DNA of 64,000 bases from Paenibacillus_E allorhizoplanae (GTDB lineage Bacteria > Bacillota > Bacilli > Paenibacillales > NBRC-103111). Shown here piece after piece: positions 1 through 9,552 of this stretch. The notes under the pieces are model-generated. The model was not told the DNA's origin and did not search any database. It worked only from the letters and a program-made list of their open reading frames with translations. The stretch is taken from contig NZ_CAKMMW010000001.1 in NCBI RefSeq assembly GCF_927798215.1, positions 186,001 to 250,000 on the forward strand, given 5' to 3'. The position numbers and the translations under genes are program-made. The first letter of the stretch is position 1; every line of letters begins with the position of its first letter.

Positions 1-751
1 TCGCAATCGATTGTCGCTGCCCCCAATTTCTGGAAGCTCTAACCTTCTCCGCCAAATCTTTCAGGCTGCCTCTTGCTTGCACGAGCCATCCCTCCAGCGG
101 CATTTCATTGCCCTCTGTCAGAAAGGGCTTGCTCGACTCGGACATTCCGCCGCCTGAGCGATGCAGGAGTTCAGCCTCGACCATGGTCAGCAGATCTTCC
201 GTACAACTTCGAGCGACCTCATCAGAAACACCTTCTTCCCTAAGCTTCTGAACCATTTCTTTCATAAGCTGTAGTGCCTCTTCTTCGTTTAACAACCACA
301 GTTGCTCTGATACAGCTTCACTTCGAGCTTTGGATTGCTTCACCCATTGGCTTCGGCCAGTTGCTACCTTATGTCTTTCTTTGAATCTGCCGTCAATGTC
401 AGAGAGCAGTTCATACAGCTGCTCCTCCTTAAGTGGCTTGAGCAAGTAATCGGTAACGTCTTGCCGCAGCGCCTGTTGCGCATAAGCAAAGTCACCATAC
501 CCGGAAATGATAATGATTTCCATGTCCCGTTTCCTTCTACGCACCTCTCGAATCAACTCCAAGCCATCCATGACTGGCATAGAGATATCGGTAATCAGTA
601 GGTCAGGACGCAGCTTCTCACAAAGTGCCAGCGCCTCCATGCCATCATCAGCTTCACCGATTACTTCAAAGCCATAGGGGCTTTCGGCGATGAGCTTACA
701 CAAACTGCGTTTAATCATAATCTCGTCGTCTACAATGAGCACCTTATACAT
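1..751 (-). CDS. Response regulator, YesN/AraC type (C-terminus beyond window)
   Basis: This is the N-terminal part of a two-component response regulator that runs off the left edge. The receiver domain spans about residues 1-120. It has the acidic pocket VDDE at 7-10, the phosphate acceptor Asp55 in LLITDISMPVMDG, and the conserved Lys in DYLLKPL. The family normally ends in an AraC-type helix-turn-helix, which is not visible here. The start ATG (749-751) follows an AAGGAGG site that overlaps the stop codon of the upstream kinase gene, so the pair is translationally coupled. Being the last visible gene after lacI, mannosidase and kinase, it probably controls uptake or breakdown of the same sugar. 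The receiver assignment is certain; the effector domain is inferred. Confidence 0.93.
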   Translation of the reverse strand, partial: MYKVLIVDDEIMIKRSLCKLIAESPYGFEVIGEADDGMEALALCEKLRPDLLITDISMPVMDGLELIREVRRRKRDMEIIIISGYGDFAYAQQALRQDVTDYLLKPLKEEQLYELLSDIDGRFKERHKVATGRSQWVKQSKARSEAVSEQLWLLNEEEALQLMKEMVQKLREEGVSDEVARSCTEDLLTMVEAELLHRSGGGMSESSKPFLTEGNEMPLEGWLVQARGSLKDLAEKVRASRNWGQRQSIA

Positions 752-762
752 GGTCAGCCTCC

Positions 763-2580
763 TTACTTGTGAGTTGCATATTTAAGCATCAGCTCTACAA
801 CGGTTCCCGTCTCATCCGATTTGGCAATGTAAAGACCAAAGGGAGATCCAAAAGAGAGGCGAATTCGCTGATGAACATTCCATAGTCCTATCGACTCCGA
901 GGAGCCATCTGTTATTACTGCTGAATCTCTTCGAAAATTAACATCATTGTTATTGAATGCTTGATTATACTCATTTCTTAGCATATTATCCATACCCTTG
1001 CCCTGATCTATAATCCGAAGCAAATAGCCATCTTCTGAACGTTCACCTGTTAGGCCAATATACGTAGGCTTAATTCTATGTCGTTCATAACCGTGCTTAA
1101 AGGCATTTTCCACAAGAGGTTGAATCATAAGGCGGAGCGCTAATACATTAAGGTGATCCTCATCGTGAAACTTTAGTTCTACTCGAAGCGTTTTAAATCT
1201 CTCCTGCTGAATTTCAAGGTAGGTGCTAATATAACGAAGCTCATCCTTAAGTGTCACCGTCTGCTGAGGATGACCAATACTATATCGAAAAATATCAGCT
1301 AAGGAGGTTGCCATTCGACTAATAGGTTTGACTCCCTCAATAATCGCATACGAATTCATAATTTCTAGTGTGTTGTATAAAAAATGCGGATTAATCTGAG
1401 ACTGCATGACCAGAAGTGCCGACTCTCGTTGGCGGAGTTCCATCTCGATCTCTTTCTGCCTAGAATGCTGGATCTCATCAATCAGTCTTCGAATTTCTCC
1501 AACCATTCGGTTAAAACTTCGATTTAAGCCTCCAATTTCGTCGTTGCGTTTCTCTGGCGCTCGGACATTTAAGTCCCCCTCTTCCGCCCGGCGCATCAAC
1601 CGCCGCAAATGCGACAGCGATTGAGTAAGATACACAGAGAAGCCTCCCACCAAGAATAAGGCCAAACTTACAAGCAACAACCCGACCCAAACCGTTACAT
1701 TACGCCAGCGAACAAGATCGCCATTAAGTTCATTCAGCGGCACCTCAGAAATAAGTGTCCACTTGGTCAACGAAGAACGTTCGGTGAGGATCAGCTTTTT
1801 GGTGCCGTTAATCGTTACAACCGAGTTCCCACTTGGCTCTTCTTGTGTTAAACGTATGTTTTGCTCGTTGACGGCCTTTCCCCACTTTTCCTTGTCTGGA
1901 TGGTAAACGACCTTACCGTCTTGGTCCATAATCCATACAAACCCGCTCTGTCCGAGTTTAATTTTTTCGCATATTTTAATAATTTCGTTCATTTTCAAAT
2001 GCAAAACAAGCAGTCCTGCTGACTGATACGACAAGGTATCTACAAATCTTCGGGTAATCGTCAGCACAGTTGTAGTATCTATCACGGACAACCCCGTAAT
2101 CTTGTAATTCTGCTCTCCCGTCAGCGCATCCTTATACAGATCATAGCTAGCCTGTGCAGCAATGGCATTATAGCTCGAGGCCACTGTACCGCCCTTGGTT
2201 ACGATTGATACCCCATATATATCCGGGCGTCCAAATAGAATCGTGGGAAACAACTCATCGGATATTTTTTTACTTATAGCAAATCGTTCATATTGATCGT
2301 TCGGATCCAGTTTCATAAACGTTTGAATTTGGGGATGCAGCAGTAATGGATAGGTAACACGCTGCAAATCCTCAAAATAAGAATCAAGCTGCTCATTGAT
2401 TTGCCGTACCAACTGCTCACTATAGCCTATTGCATTCTTCTCAATACTTTCGGTGGAGCTTGTATACCACAAAGTACCGAAGGCAAGTAAGGGAACGCAT
2501 AGGAAAAATAAAATAATACATACAAGTTTAGCATTAATGGTCAGCACTTTCTGTTTAATCATGGGCAGTCTCATCTCCAA
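763..2580 (-). CDS. Sensor histidine kinase, YesM type
   Basis: This 605-residue membrane kinase partners the response regulator that follows 11 bp downstream. A first membrane segment lies near residues 15-37, followed by an extracellular dCache-like sensor region to about 290. A second membrane segment follows near 290-313, then HAMP, the His_kinase dimerisation domain and an HATPase_c domain. The phospho-acceptor is His399 in QINPHFLYNTL. The N box reads PLVENAFKHG and the G box DQGKGM. This is the usual layout of YesM-type kinases that sense extracellular sugars, often through a binding protein. Met7 (MIKQK) is a possible alternative start. The gene begins 32 bp after the GH38 mannosidase, so it is likely co-transcribed with it. 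Confidence 0.95.
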   Translation of the reverse strand: MEMRLPMIKQKVLTINAKLVCIILFFLCVPLLAFGTLWYTSSTESIEKNAIGYSEQLVRQINEQLDSYFEDLQRVTYPLLLHPQIQTFMKLDPNDQYERFAISKKISDELFPTILFGRPDIYGVSIVTKGGTVASSYNAIAAQASYDLYKDALTGEQNYKITGLSVIDTTTVLTITRRFVDTLSYQSAGLLVLHLKMNEIIKICEKIKLGQSGFVWIMDQDGKVVYHPDKEKWGKAVNEQNIRLTQEEPSGNSVVTINGTKKLILTERSSLTKWTLISEVPLNELNGDLVRWRNVTVWVGLLLVSLALFLVGGFSVYLTQSLSHLRRLMRRAEEGDLNVRAPEKRNDEIGGLNRSFNRMVGEIRRLIDEIQHSRQKEIEMELRQRESALLVMQSQINPHFLYNTLEIMNSYAIIEGVKPISRMATSLADIFRYSIGHPQQTVTLKDELRYISTYLEIQQERFKTLRVELKFHDEDHLNVLALRLMIQPLVENAFKHGYERHRIKPTYIGLTGERSEDGYLLRIIDQGKGMDNMLRNEYNQAFNNNDVNFRRDSAVITDGSSESIGLWNVHQRIRLSFGSPFGLYIAKSDETGTVVELMLKYATHK

Positions 2581-2612
2581 ACCGTGATTCCTTATTCATA
2601 GTTGTAAACGAT

Positions 2613-5600
2613 TTATTTGGTAATTACAATCATAAATGTTTTAATTTCGTAGGGTTTAATTTCAAAACGAAGCGCTTCCCCATAGTTAGGCTCCTCTAAA
2701 GGCCGCTCCATCAGGTCGCATTCTTGCCAAGAAATGATCTTCATTGCGCTTTCCAGAACAATCTCATTGCGCGCACCTGTATATTCATGAAGACGCAGGA
2801 TCAATACATCTTGATCCTCTGCCTTCTTCACAGCATCCACAATCACATGTCCACCCGTAGCTTTGAACAGGGACAAAGCCTCCCAGGTATGAGCCGCTCC
2901 TGGTGTAATGCGAAGCGGATTATTTAAATCCCAAGCAGCCTCGACGGTACCGCCTTCAAGCCAATCTCCTCGATGCGGAAATAATGCATAGGTGAAAATA
3001 TGCTCACCTAAATCTGCTGTCGGGTCTGGAACCATCGCCGACTTAATAAGCGTTAAGCGCATAACATTGTCTTTAATGTCATAGCCATATTTACAATCGT
3101 TAAGCAAACTAACTCCATAACCGCGTTCTGACAAATCAGCCCACTGTTGGCCAACTGTCTCGTAACGCGCATAATCCCAGCTCGTATTCCAATGCGTTGG
3201 CCGCTTCACGTTACCAAATTGAATGTCAAAGGTGGCTTCCGTACTGCGCACCTTTACCGGGAAGGCCACTTTAAGCAGTTGTCGACGCTCCTGCCAATCA
3301 ACCTTCGTATCGAAGTCGATTCTTCGGCTGTCGGCATATACGATCAACTGTTGCGAAATGGTCGATCTCCCATAAAGCCACTCAAAACAAAGGATTGCAC
3401 GAAACGGGCCGCTTTCAACTAGACGAACCGATTGGAGATCTCCGATCAATCGCATTTTTTGCTGATAAAACAAATCAATTTCCCAGGCTTCATGACGTCC
3501 CTTCGGCTTATCCTCGAACACTTGAAACACATTGCCGGATTCGCCTTCAGCGAGCACTTCACGGTTCTCACTCTTGTCATAAATCCGTGTAAGGTGACCG
3601 GCGGAATCCCACTCAAGCTTGTAAAAAGGGGTAGACAGCCAGTCGTCACCATGTTCGAAGACATCCTTATGATCATCTTGAAGAGCAGAAGGGCTAGTCG
3701 TATAGTAAATGGTGCAGTAACCCATAGACGGAATTTGTCTAACAGGGATCAACCACTGATCACCCGAAAGAGTGGCGTCGAGCTTGTTGCCTTCATGGTC
3801 AGTCCAAAATCCCATTGTGGGCAGTGAATCGCTTGACAGCGCTACAACCCCATCACGATCCCAAAGAGCGCTATTGAATACCAAGTAGCTCTTGTTACCG
3901 TCAAGCTCTCTCTTTGGATCAGCCATAGCGTCTGCAGCACGATTCCAGACGCGATGACCAAGCTCGAATGCTTCCGCATATTCCAACCTACAATCTTCAT
4001 ACACCTCACGAATGGAAGAGCCTGGGATAATATCATGAAACTGATTACGCAAAATAATTTTCCAACCATCTGCCAGTTCCGATTGTCCATATTCCGTCCA
4101 ATCGGAACGAAGCACGCTGTTCAAAGCACTTAACCATTCTGTCTCCCGGTATAAAAGCTCTAGCTTGCGATTCGCCCGCTTATTGTATGCTTGACTCGTG
4201 TAAGTACCGCGATGCAGTTCCAGGTAAAGCTCTCCATCCCATGTATGCACATATTGATCTGTTTGATCGACCGTTTTCTTTAGTTGTTCAAAATAAGTAT
4301 CCGCCCGACCTGTCGTCACCTTCGGCACTCCTGGCATGTTCTCAAGTCTGCGTCGCATTTCGAGCATTTCGCGGTTCACACCACCTCCACCATCCCCATA
4401 ACCATAGGAAAGCAGTAACGATTGATTAAGCTCCTTATTGCGATAAGCTTCCCAAATCCCTTGTATAGAATGAGGCGTCACCTTTCCGTTGTATGTATAG
4501 AAGAAGGCCCCCTCATTACCACCTGGGTCAGGTGTTGTAATGAAATGAGTGAGTACCTCACTACCATCAATTCCTCTCCATTGGAAGGTGTCATGGGGCA
4601 TCCGATTGTATTGGTTCCAGCTGATTTTGGTCGTCATGAACATATCGATTCCAAATTTCCGCAAAATTTGAGGAAGCGCCCAGCTATAACCGAACACATC
4701 CGGAAGCCACAAATATTTGCAATCAACACCGAATTCTTCTTTGAAGAATCGCATCCCGTACATCATCTGTCTAACGAGTGATTCACCCGACGTTAGGTTG
4801 CAATCGGCCTCAAGCCACATTGCGCCCCCGGCCTCCCAGCGTCCCTCTTTCACCCTCATTCGGATTCGTTCGTAAATTTCCGGATAGTCCGATTTTATAT
4901 ATTCATAAAGCTGAGGCTGGGTTTGCAAAAAAACATATTCCGGATATTGCTCCATCAGACGGAGTACAGTCGAGAACGATCTAGCTGCCTTTTCACGTGT
5001 ATGCTTTAAGCGCCATAGCCAAGCTACGTCAATATGCGTGTGACCAATGCAATGCACCGTTACGGGGTGCCGATTCGTTAAAAGCGCAAGTTCACTTTGC
5101 AGTATATCTCTTGCCTCTGAAATTGAGGTGTAGAAATCCTCAGAGCCAGGATAAGACCAATCAATCTGCAGAAAGGCACGATCTAGCGCCTTCGATAAAT
5201 CGTGATAGTCTGGTGTATTCTCGTTTAGTCCTCTTACCGTATCTAAAGCTGCGCGAGCAGTAAAGAAAAGATCATCAGCTGCTTCATCCAACCAACCTAA
5301 ACGCGCTAGGCGCAGTGTATTTTCTATAGGAGCTTCAGGAGCATACCCATTCAAGCCGGACCAAAGCCGGAATTGAAGGCTCACACTCGTTCCGATCAAC
5401 TCGGGAGTGAAGAACACCTCCTCGTGATTGGAATCCACACCTTGATAGGGCTTGCCGTTCACAAATAGCAAGGACTCAAAACCACTGTTGTGGCCTCCTC
5501 CAGTCTGACCGAAATCAAATCGTCCGAGCACTTTACGTCCTTCCCATGCTGAAGGAATCTCTACATCTATCCTTAGCCAAACGTAATAATCACGTCCGGT

Positions 5601-5774
5601 CCAACGATCTCCTAGGCTCACTTCTTCCCACTGTCCATCGCATGAAGGGTAGGATCCCACTATTCCCTCATGATCCACCTGTTTGCGAATATCTGTCAGC
5701 GTTTTTTCCTCACGATACCTGTAACCGCTTAACTCCTTTAGTCTTGCCTCCAGCTTCTCCATGATCCAAAACAT
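2613..5774 (-). CDS. GH38 alpha-mannosidase
   Basis: This 1053-residue enzyme is predicted to hydrolyse terminal alpha-mannosides in the cytoplasm, as no signal peptide is seen. The GH38 catalytic core carries the zinc-binding HTHID motif (His245 to Asp249). The nucleophile Asp359 lies in WLPDVFGYSW, and FHDIIPGSS follows further on. The N-terminal 200 residues form the lectin-like region and the C-terminal half the beta-rich GH38C domains, a normal length for bacterial members. The first ATG is preferred because GGGGG lies about 8 nt upstream; the inner Met5 has no such site. The gene follows lacI by 51 bp, and a copy of the lacI operator abuts its ribosome binding site, pointing to sugar-induced expression. 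Confidence 0.95.
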   Translation of the reverse strand: MFWIMEKLEARLKELSGYRYREEKTLTDIRKQVDHEGIVGSYPSCDGQWEEVSLGDRWTGRDYYVWLRIDVEIPSAWEGRKVLGRFDFGQTGGGHNSGFESLLFVNGKPYQGVDSNHEEVFFTPELIGTSVSLQFRLWSGLNGYAPEAPIENTLRLARLGWLDEAADDLFFTARAALDTVRGLNENTPDYHDLSKALDRAFLQIDWSYPGSEDFYTSISEARDILQSELALLTNRHPVTVHCIGHTHIDVAWLWRLKHTREKAARSFSTVLRLMEQYPEYVFLQTQPQLYEYIKSDYPEIYERIRMRVKEGRWEAGGAMWLEADCNLTSGESLVRQMMYGMRFFKEEFGVDCKYLWLPDVFGYSWALPQILRKFGIDMFMTTKISWNQYNRMPHDTFQWRGIDGSEVLTHFITTPDPGGNEGAFFYTYNGKVTPHSIQGIWEAYRNKELNQSLLLSYGYGDGGGGVNREMLEMRRRLENMPGVPKVTTGRADTYFEQLKKTVDQTDQYVHTWDGELYLELHRGTYTSQAYNKRANRKLELLYRETEWLSALNSVLRSDWTEYGQSELADGWKIILRNQFHDIIPGSSIREVYEDCRLEYAEAFELGHRVWNRAADAMADPKRELDGNKSYLVFNSALWDRDGVVALSSDSLPTMGFWTDHEGNKLDATLSGDQWLIPVRQIPSMGYCTIYYTTSPSALQDDHKDVFEHGDDWLSTPFYKLEWDSAGHLTRIYDKSENREVLAEGESGNVFQVFEDKPKGRHEAWEIDLFYQQKMRLIGDLQSVRLVESGPFRAILCFEWLYGRSTISQQLIVYADSRRIDFDTKVDWQERRQLLKVAFPVKVRSTEATFDIQFGNVKRPTHWNTSWDYARYETVGQQWADLSERGYGVSLLNDCKYGYDIKDNVMRLTLIKSAMVPDPTADLGEHIFTYALFPHRGDWLEGGTVEAAWDLNNPLRITPGAAHTWEALSLFKATGGHVIVDAVKKAEDQDVLILRLHEYTGARNEIVLESAMKIISWQECDLMERPLEEPNYGEALRFEIKPYEIKTFMIVITK

Positions 5775-5787
5775 GCCTATTCCCCCT

Positions 5788-5801
5788 ATAACACGTGTTA
5801 T
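5788..5801. promoter_or_regulatory. LacI-type operator upstream of the mannosidase gene
   Basis: ATAACACGTGTTAT is a perfect 14-bp palindrome. It is identical to the one in the lacI promoter at 6881-6894. It lies between lacI and the mannosidase gene and directly abuts the mannosidase Shine-Dalgarno. A repressor bound here could act as a roadblock or form a loop with the upstream site. Confidence 0.8.
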
Positions 5802-5825
5802 GTAAGATAATAAAAAAGGGTAGGT

Positions 5826-6857
5826 CTACCTGCTCCTACCTGTCATTACACTATCCCTCATCGATAGCTTGGCTGGTACCCATTCCTTTTCCTTGCTTTC
5901 AATCCATTTCTTTCCCTCAATGTACTCGATAATACGGCTTGCAGCTGCTCTGCCCATGTCTGGGTAGGGAACCTCTACAGCGCTTAATGCGGGAACCAAG
6001 AATGCATTAACGCTTTCTGTGTTATCTGCTGCCATAATATGCACATCTTCACCGATGCGTAGACCCAGCTTATTGGCGGCACGGTATATATATATGGCCC
6101 CTCTCGACCAATTGGAAATGATAGCAACAGGCTTAGGCAGCATCTCCAGCCATTTCTCCCAAACCTTAGGTGCATATAGCCAAGACTCTTCCTGGAGCAA
6201 TTCTATAGAAACCTCGCACCTGTGTTGGCTCATCCACTCCCGATAACCTTGCAGTCGTTCACGGTCTCCCCAATTCGGCCTATACTCAGACCCTTTGTAT
6301 ACTCCCAGATAAACTGGAGGCAACTTAGTTAGCGCCCACATGGCGTTCAGGGCGTCATGCACACTTTGCTTATAATCCATGAGGATCGAAGTCGTTCTCG
6401 AGCTCTCTGGGTATCCTTCAACCGAAATGAAGGGAACTTGCTGATCGTTCAGCTCCTTCTCCCAACTCTCGTCAGCGTAGCCTGTCGTGTCTTTGGTCAC
6501 GATGCCGTCAATTCGCTTTTGCATGAAGAGCTCGATCAGCTCAGTTCGGTTTTCCACACCGCATAAAAGGACGTGGTACCCTCTCTCTTTGCAGGCTTCC
6601 TGAAGCCCTTGCAGCATTTGTGTAAACATCGGGTTACTTAAATCCCCATGCACTCCGATACAGTAACTTCGACCGGTTCTCATCCCCTTTGCCTGTGCAT
6701 CAACCCGATAGTTCAGCTCCTCAATTGCGTCCAGAACCGCTTTTCGCTTCTCTTCGCCAACTCCGATACCGGGCGTGTTGTTAAGAACCGCTGACACAAT
6801 ACTTCTGGACACTCCTGCACGTCTAGCGACGTCAAAACTCGTTACGCGCTTTGCCAT
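5826..6857 (-). CDS. LacI family transcriptional repressor
   Basis: This 343-residue protein has an N-terminal LacI helix-turn-helix (TSFDVARRAGVSRSIVSAVL, about residues 6-25), a hinge, and a periplasmic-binding-protein-like effector domain from about residue 62 (SYCIGVHGDLSNPMF onward). It is the first gene of the unit lacI, GH38 mannosidase, kinase, regulator. Two copies of the same palindrome, in its own promoter and before the mannosidase gene, are the likely binding sites, so it should repress itself and the operon until a mannoside or derived sugar binds. The start ATG follows AAGGTG at good spacing. The inducer is not known. Confidence 0.94.
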   Translation of the reverse strand: MAKRVTSFDVARRAGVSRSIVSAVLNNTPGIGVGEEKRKAVLDAIEELNYRVDAQAKGMRTGRSYCIGVHGDLSNPMFTQMLQGLQEACKERGYHVLLCGVENRTELIELFMQKRIDGIVTKDTTGYADESWEKELNDQQVPFISVEGYPESSRTTSILMDYKQSVHDALNAMWALTKLPPVYLGVYKGSEYRPNWGDRERLQGYREWMSQHRCEVSIELLQEESWLYAPKVWEKWLEMLPKPVAIISNWSRGAIYIYRAANKLGLRIGEDVHIMAADNTESVNAFLVPALSAVEVPYPDMGRAAASRIIEYIEGKKWIESKEKEWVPAKLSMRDSVMTGRSR

Positions 6858-6877
6858 TCAATCACCTTCTCCAGAAC

Positions 6878-6906
6878 AAAATAACACGTGTTATAACGCG
6901 TGTCAA
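6878..6906 (-). promoter_or_regulatory. Sigma-A promoter of the lacI-mannosidase operon
   Basis: On the minus strand, TTGACA (6901-6906) and TATTTT (6878-6883) are separated by exactly 17 bp (6884-6900). The -35 is a perfect consensus. The lacI palindrome fills most of the spacer, so repressor and RNA polymerase would exclude each other. Confidence 0.8.
6881..6905. promoter_or_regulatory. LacI operator pair inside the operon promoter
   Basis: ATAACACGTGTTAT at 6881-6894 is a perfect palindrome and matches the site at 5788-5801. An overlapping imperfect copy (ATAACGCGTGTCA, 6893-6905) extends over the -35 box. The pair suggests cooperative or graded repression. Confidence 0.75.
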
Positions 6907-6944
6907 TATTCATTTATGGGATTGCAATGGTTGAGAAATTCATA

Positions 6945-7940
6945 TTAAATCAGGTAATTCTCAATTAGTTTCTTTATTAAAGAACAATGTTTGTTCAACC
7001 ATTCATTCCTTGACTGAAATTGACTTAGGATGTAATTGAAGTTCTGCTCGATATTTTTACCAGAATAATGTTGGCCTATGTAAATATGAAGTACTGCAAT
7101 ATGATAAATTCGAGTCAAAATTTCCAGTTGATTTATCTCTTGATATGTACATTTTCGAAATTTAGAGTAGCCTTTTATAAATGCTTCCGCCATATCCCAT
7201 GATCCGTTTGTCAGTTGTATGACGTGATTAAGAGAGATGGTAAATTCCATAAAACTAATATCATGTGATGTAAAATCAAAATCTAAAACACCATGGATTT
7301 TATTCTCTTTTGAGAGTAAGTTGTAGATTAACACATCATGATGAACTAGTTGCTTAGGCAAATCCATCCATACAAGTTTCTTCTGTTCTACGAAAGAGAT
7401 CATTTCTTCATAAAAATTAAGGGCTGCTTGAGAAATTTCAAAGGGTGGGACCTTCATAAAAGTTGATACAGCAGAATAATTGGCTAAAGGATGCAGACTA
7501 TAAAATTCAGTAAAGGGAACCCCACGATAATTACAATCTATCGTGCATTGACTTAGTGCAGAACTAACTTCACCGACAATTGAGCCAAACTCAGTAGCTT
7601 GTTGAATACTGATTATCTCTGGAACAGCACCTTCAACAAATGAAACGATTGCACCTAATGTTCCATCGGACAAGCGTACAAACTGTTCTCTTGCATTCGT
7701 ATATAAAAAAATGGGCACAACAAATGAAAGATTCTGTTTACTCAGACACGTTGTTACTTGTGCTTCAAATTTAATACTCTCTACATTTTTTGTATGACGA
7801 TTGTAGTTTCGAATCACATATTTTTCGTCATTCAGTATCATAATTTTCGTTATGTTCGTAAGACCGAATGGTACCGACTCGATCTCGTACAATGTATTCT
7901 CAAAGTAATTACGTACGATTTCATCAATAATGTCTTGCAT
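6945..7940 (-). CDS. APH-family phosphotransferase
   Basis: This 331-residue protein has the aminoglycoside-phosphotransferase/choline-kinase fold. An N-terminal lobe carries a nucleotide-binding strand (KYVIRNYNR). The C-terminal lobe has the catalytic HHDVLIYN motif, a variant of the Brenner HGDxxxxN motif, and the metal-binding DFDF in VLDFDFTSHD. Such proteins phosphorylate small molecules such as amino sugars, homoserine or drugs; the substrate here cannot be read from sequence. The start ATG follows GGAGG at good spacing. It is divergent from the TPR gene and not linked to the sugar operons. Resistance is possible but not shown. Confidence 0.85.
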   Translation of the reverse strand: MQDIIDEIVRNYFENTLYEIESVPFGLTNITKIMILNDEKYVIRNYNRHTKNVESIKFEAQVTTCLSKQNLSFVVPIFLYTNAREQFVRLSDGTLGAIVSFVEGAVPEIISIQQATEFGSIVGEVSSALSQCTIDCNYRGVPFTEFYSLHPLANYSAVSTFMKVPPFEISQAALNFYEEMISFVEQKKLVWMDLPKQLVHHDVLIYNLLSKENKIHGVLDFDFTSHDISFMEFTISLNHVIQLTNGSWDMAEAFIKGYSKFRKCTYQEINQLEILTRIYHIAVLHIYIGQHYSGKNIEQNFNYILSQFQSRNEWLNKHCSLIKKLIENYLI

Positions 7941-8031
7941 GATAATCCTCCATTCGTTAACTCAATGAGCACAAGCTTATGTTAAAATGTTCTTAACTCA
8001 ACAGACTACCAAACACAGGATGGTGATCAAT

Positions 8032-8541
8032 ATGAAGATTGATGATCTAAACAAATTGATTGAACGGCGCGAAGAAGGACGAGCTAAACAAGATCAAGCG
8101 ATCTTAGGCGAGGTTCGTGCGCATTTATTAGAGCTATTGTCAAATTATCCAGATAATGCGGAGCTCAACTACCAAACTGGAATCGCACATGACAATTCTG
8201 GTTTAGGTCGACAGGCTATACCCTATTATGTACGAGCAATTGAATTAGGCTTGTCTGGACCTGATCTAGAAAGATGCCTAATGGGACTAGGTAGTACATA
8301 TCGCTACTGGGGGAACTATGAAGAAGCGGTGAATACGTTGCGCAGAGGCGCGAGGGAATTTCCGGAGAACAGGGCAATTCAGGTGTTCCTCGCCATGGCG
8401 CTGTACAATAGCCAGAACTACAAAGAAAGTGTCCAACTTTTGGTAAACACTCTAATGGAAACTACCTCCGACGAAAAGCTGCATTATTTTAAACGCGGGA
8501 TATTGGCTTATAATGAAGACCTTGATGAAACTGCTGAATGA
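8032..8541 (+). CDS. TPR-repeat protein (Tetratrico peptide repeat group 5 type)
   Basis: This 169-residue soluble protein contains helical tetratricopeptide repeats, visible as two copies of a helix-turn-helix unit (AELNYQTGIAHDNSGLGRQA and the repeat around YRYWGNYEEAVNTLRRG). It is likely a protein-interaction module. The chosen start is the ATG at 8032, which follows AGGA/GGTGAT at 6 nt; in-frame ATGs upstream at 7987 and 8020 lack a site. The gene stands alone between divergent and convergent phosphotransferase genes. No catalytic motif is present and the partner is unknown. Confidence 0.85.
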   Translation: MKIDDLNKLIERREEGRAKQDQAILGEVRAHLLELLSNYPDNAELNYQTGIAHDNSGLGRQAIPYYVRAIELGLSGPDLERCLMGLGSTYRYWGNYEEAVNTLRRGAREFPENRAIQVFLAMALYNSQNYKESVQLLVNTLMETTSDEKLHYFKRGILAYNEDLDETAE

Positions 8542-8559
8542 ATTATCGGTTAATTAAGA

Positions 8560-8589
8560 AAACGGCAGCTAACTCGCAAACTGCCGTTT
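8560..8589. terminator. Bidirectional terminator between TPR gene and APH(6)-like gene
   Basis: AAACGGCAG and CTGCCGTTT form a 9-bp stem with a 12-nt loop. The minus strand continues into TTTTCTTAATT, so it serves the convergent phosphotransferase best. It lies 18 bp after the TPR stop codon. Confidence 0.8.
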
Positions 8590-8619
8590 CGTATGTTTAA
8601 AAAACTTTGTTGCTAGACT

Positions 8620-9531
8620 TCAATCCAGAAATTTGGCAAAGCGTTCCGTGATTTGGATGCCTCTATGCCAATCCGTTCCTCCGTCTTCAATCGTCCAGCA
8701 CGCCTCCAACACACCTCGTGCCACACCCCACATCGCGATGCGACGAGGGTCAAGACCAAGACGATCGGCCATTTTTTCTACTCGGTTATGTAGCACTTGC
8801 TCGCAGTCACCACCCCGATCCTCGTAGTTAAGTAGATACTGGATGGTATCAAAATGGATATCACCGATGATTCCTTTGGGGTCAATGACAGCCCATTTCT
8901 CTTCGCCTTGGCGAAGAATGTTATCATGATGCAGATCGCCATGCAGCAAGAAATTCTCACTCGTGGTCGCGATGAGATACTCCAGACATTCTTCGGCATT
9001 CTCCACCCAGCTCGGAGGCAATGGTCCGTCAACTTCCATGTCTTTGATTCGCTCTCGGTATCGCTCAATTGCCGCAAAATGCTGCTTCATTGAAGGGTAC
9101 TCACTACCCTTTGGTGGCGGAAGGTGAAGGCTGCGAAATACTTCACAAAAGATATCTGTTGCAAGTGCATCATTCTCAATTGTCGATAAAGGTATGCCTG
9201 GCTCGGCACTCTCCAGTAGTGCAACTCCCCTTTCCTCATCTGCATCAAGCACTTGAATCGCCCCTCGGCCTTCAAACGCGCGAAGAACACTAACTTCTCT
9301 AGCTAGCTCACTTTTCTTGTAAGATAATTTAAGGACGACTCGCTTACCATCTTTGCGCGTTGCGCGGAGCACGAAGTTATAAGATAAATTAGAAAAAGGA
9401 ACTTCAGGGCTAAAGTCGAAGCGGCTTGCACAGTCGGCGATTAGCCTGAGCAGCGCCTCTGACCAGGCGACACCTTGTTCACCGTGAAGTTCGTGCATTC
9501 TTTTCATAAATGTATGTGGGATCGCAATCAT
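8620..9531 (-). CDS. Aminoglycoside/hydroxyurea 6-phosphotransferase-like kinase (APH_6_hur)
   Basis: This 303-residue protein resembles the APH(6)/streptomycin 6-kinase family. It shows an N-lobe with the ATP lysine region (GKRVVLKLSYKKSEL, about 62-76). The catalytic Brenner motif is LLHGDLHHDNIL and the metal-binding motif AVIDPKG. The HGDLHHDNIL form is typical of this Pfam family. Members inactivate streptomycin-type aminoglycosides, but many genomic relatives have other or unknown substrates. It may be co-transcribed with the upstream small membrane protein gene, which ends only 21 bp away. Resistance is a prediction from family only. Confidence 0.87.
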   Translation of the reverse strand: MIAIPHTFMKRMHELHGEQGVAWSEALLRLIADCASRFDFSPEVPFSNLSYNFVLRATRKDGKRVVLKLSYKKSELAREVSVLRAFEGRGAIQVLDADEERGVALLESAEPGIPLSTIENDALATDIFCEVFRSLHLPPPKGSEYPSMKQHFAAIERYRERIKDMEVDGPLPPSWVENAEECLEYLIATTSENFLLHGDLHHDNILRQGEEKWAVIDPKGIIGDIHFDTIQYLLNYEDRGGDCEQVLHNRVEKMADRLGLDPRRIAMWGVARGVLEACWTIEDGGTDWHRGIQITERFAKFLD

Positions 9532-9552
9532 GCCGGAAAGGCTCCTTTCAAG

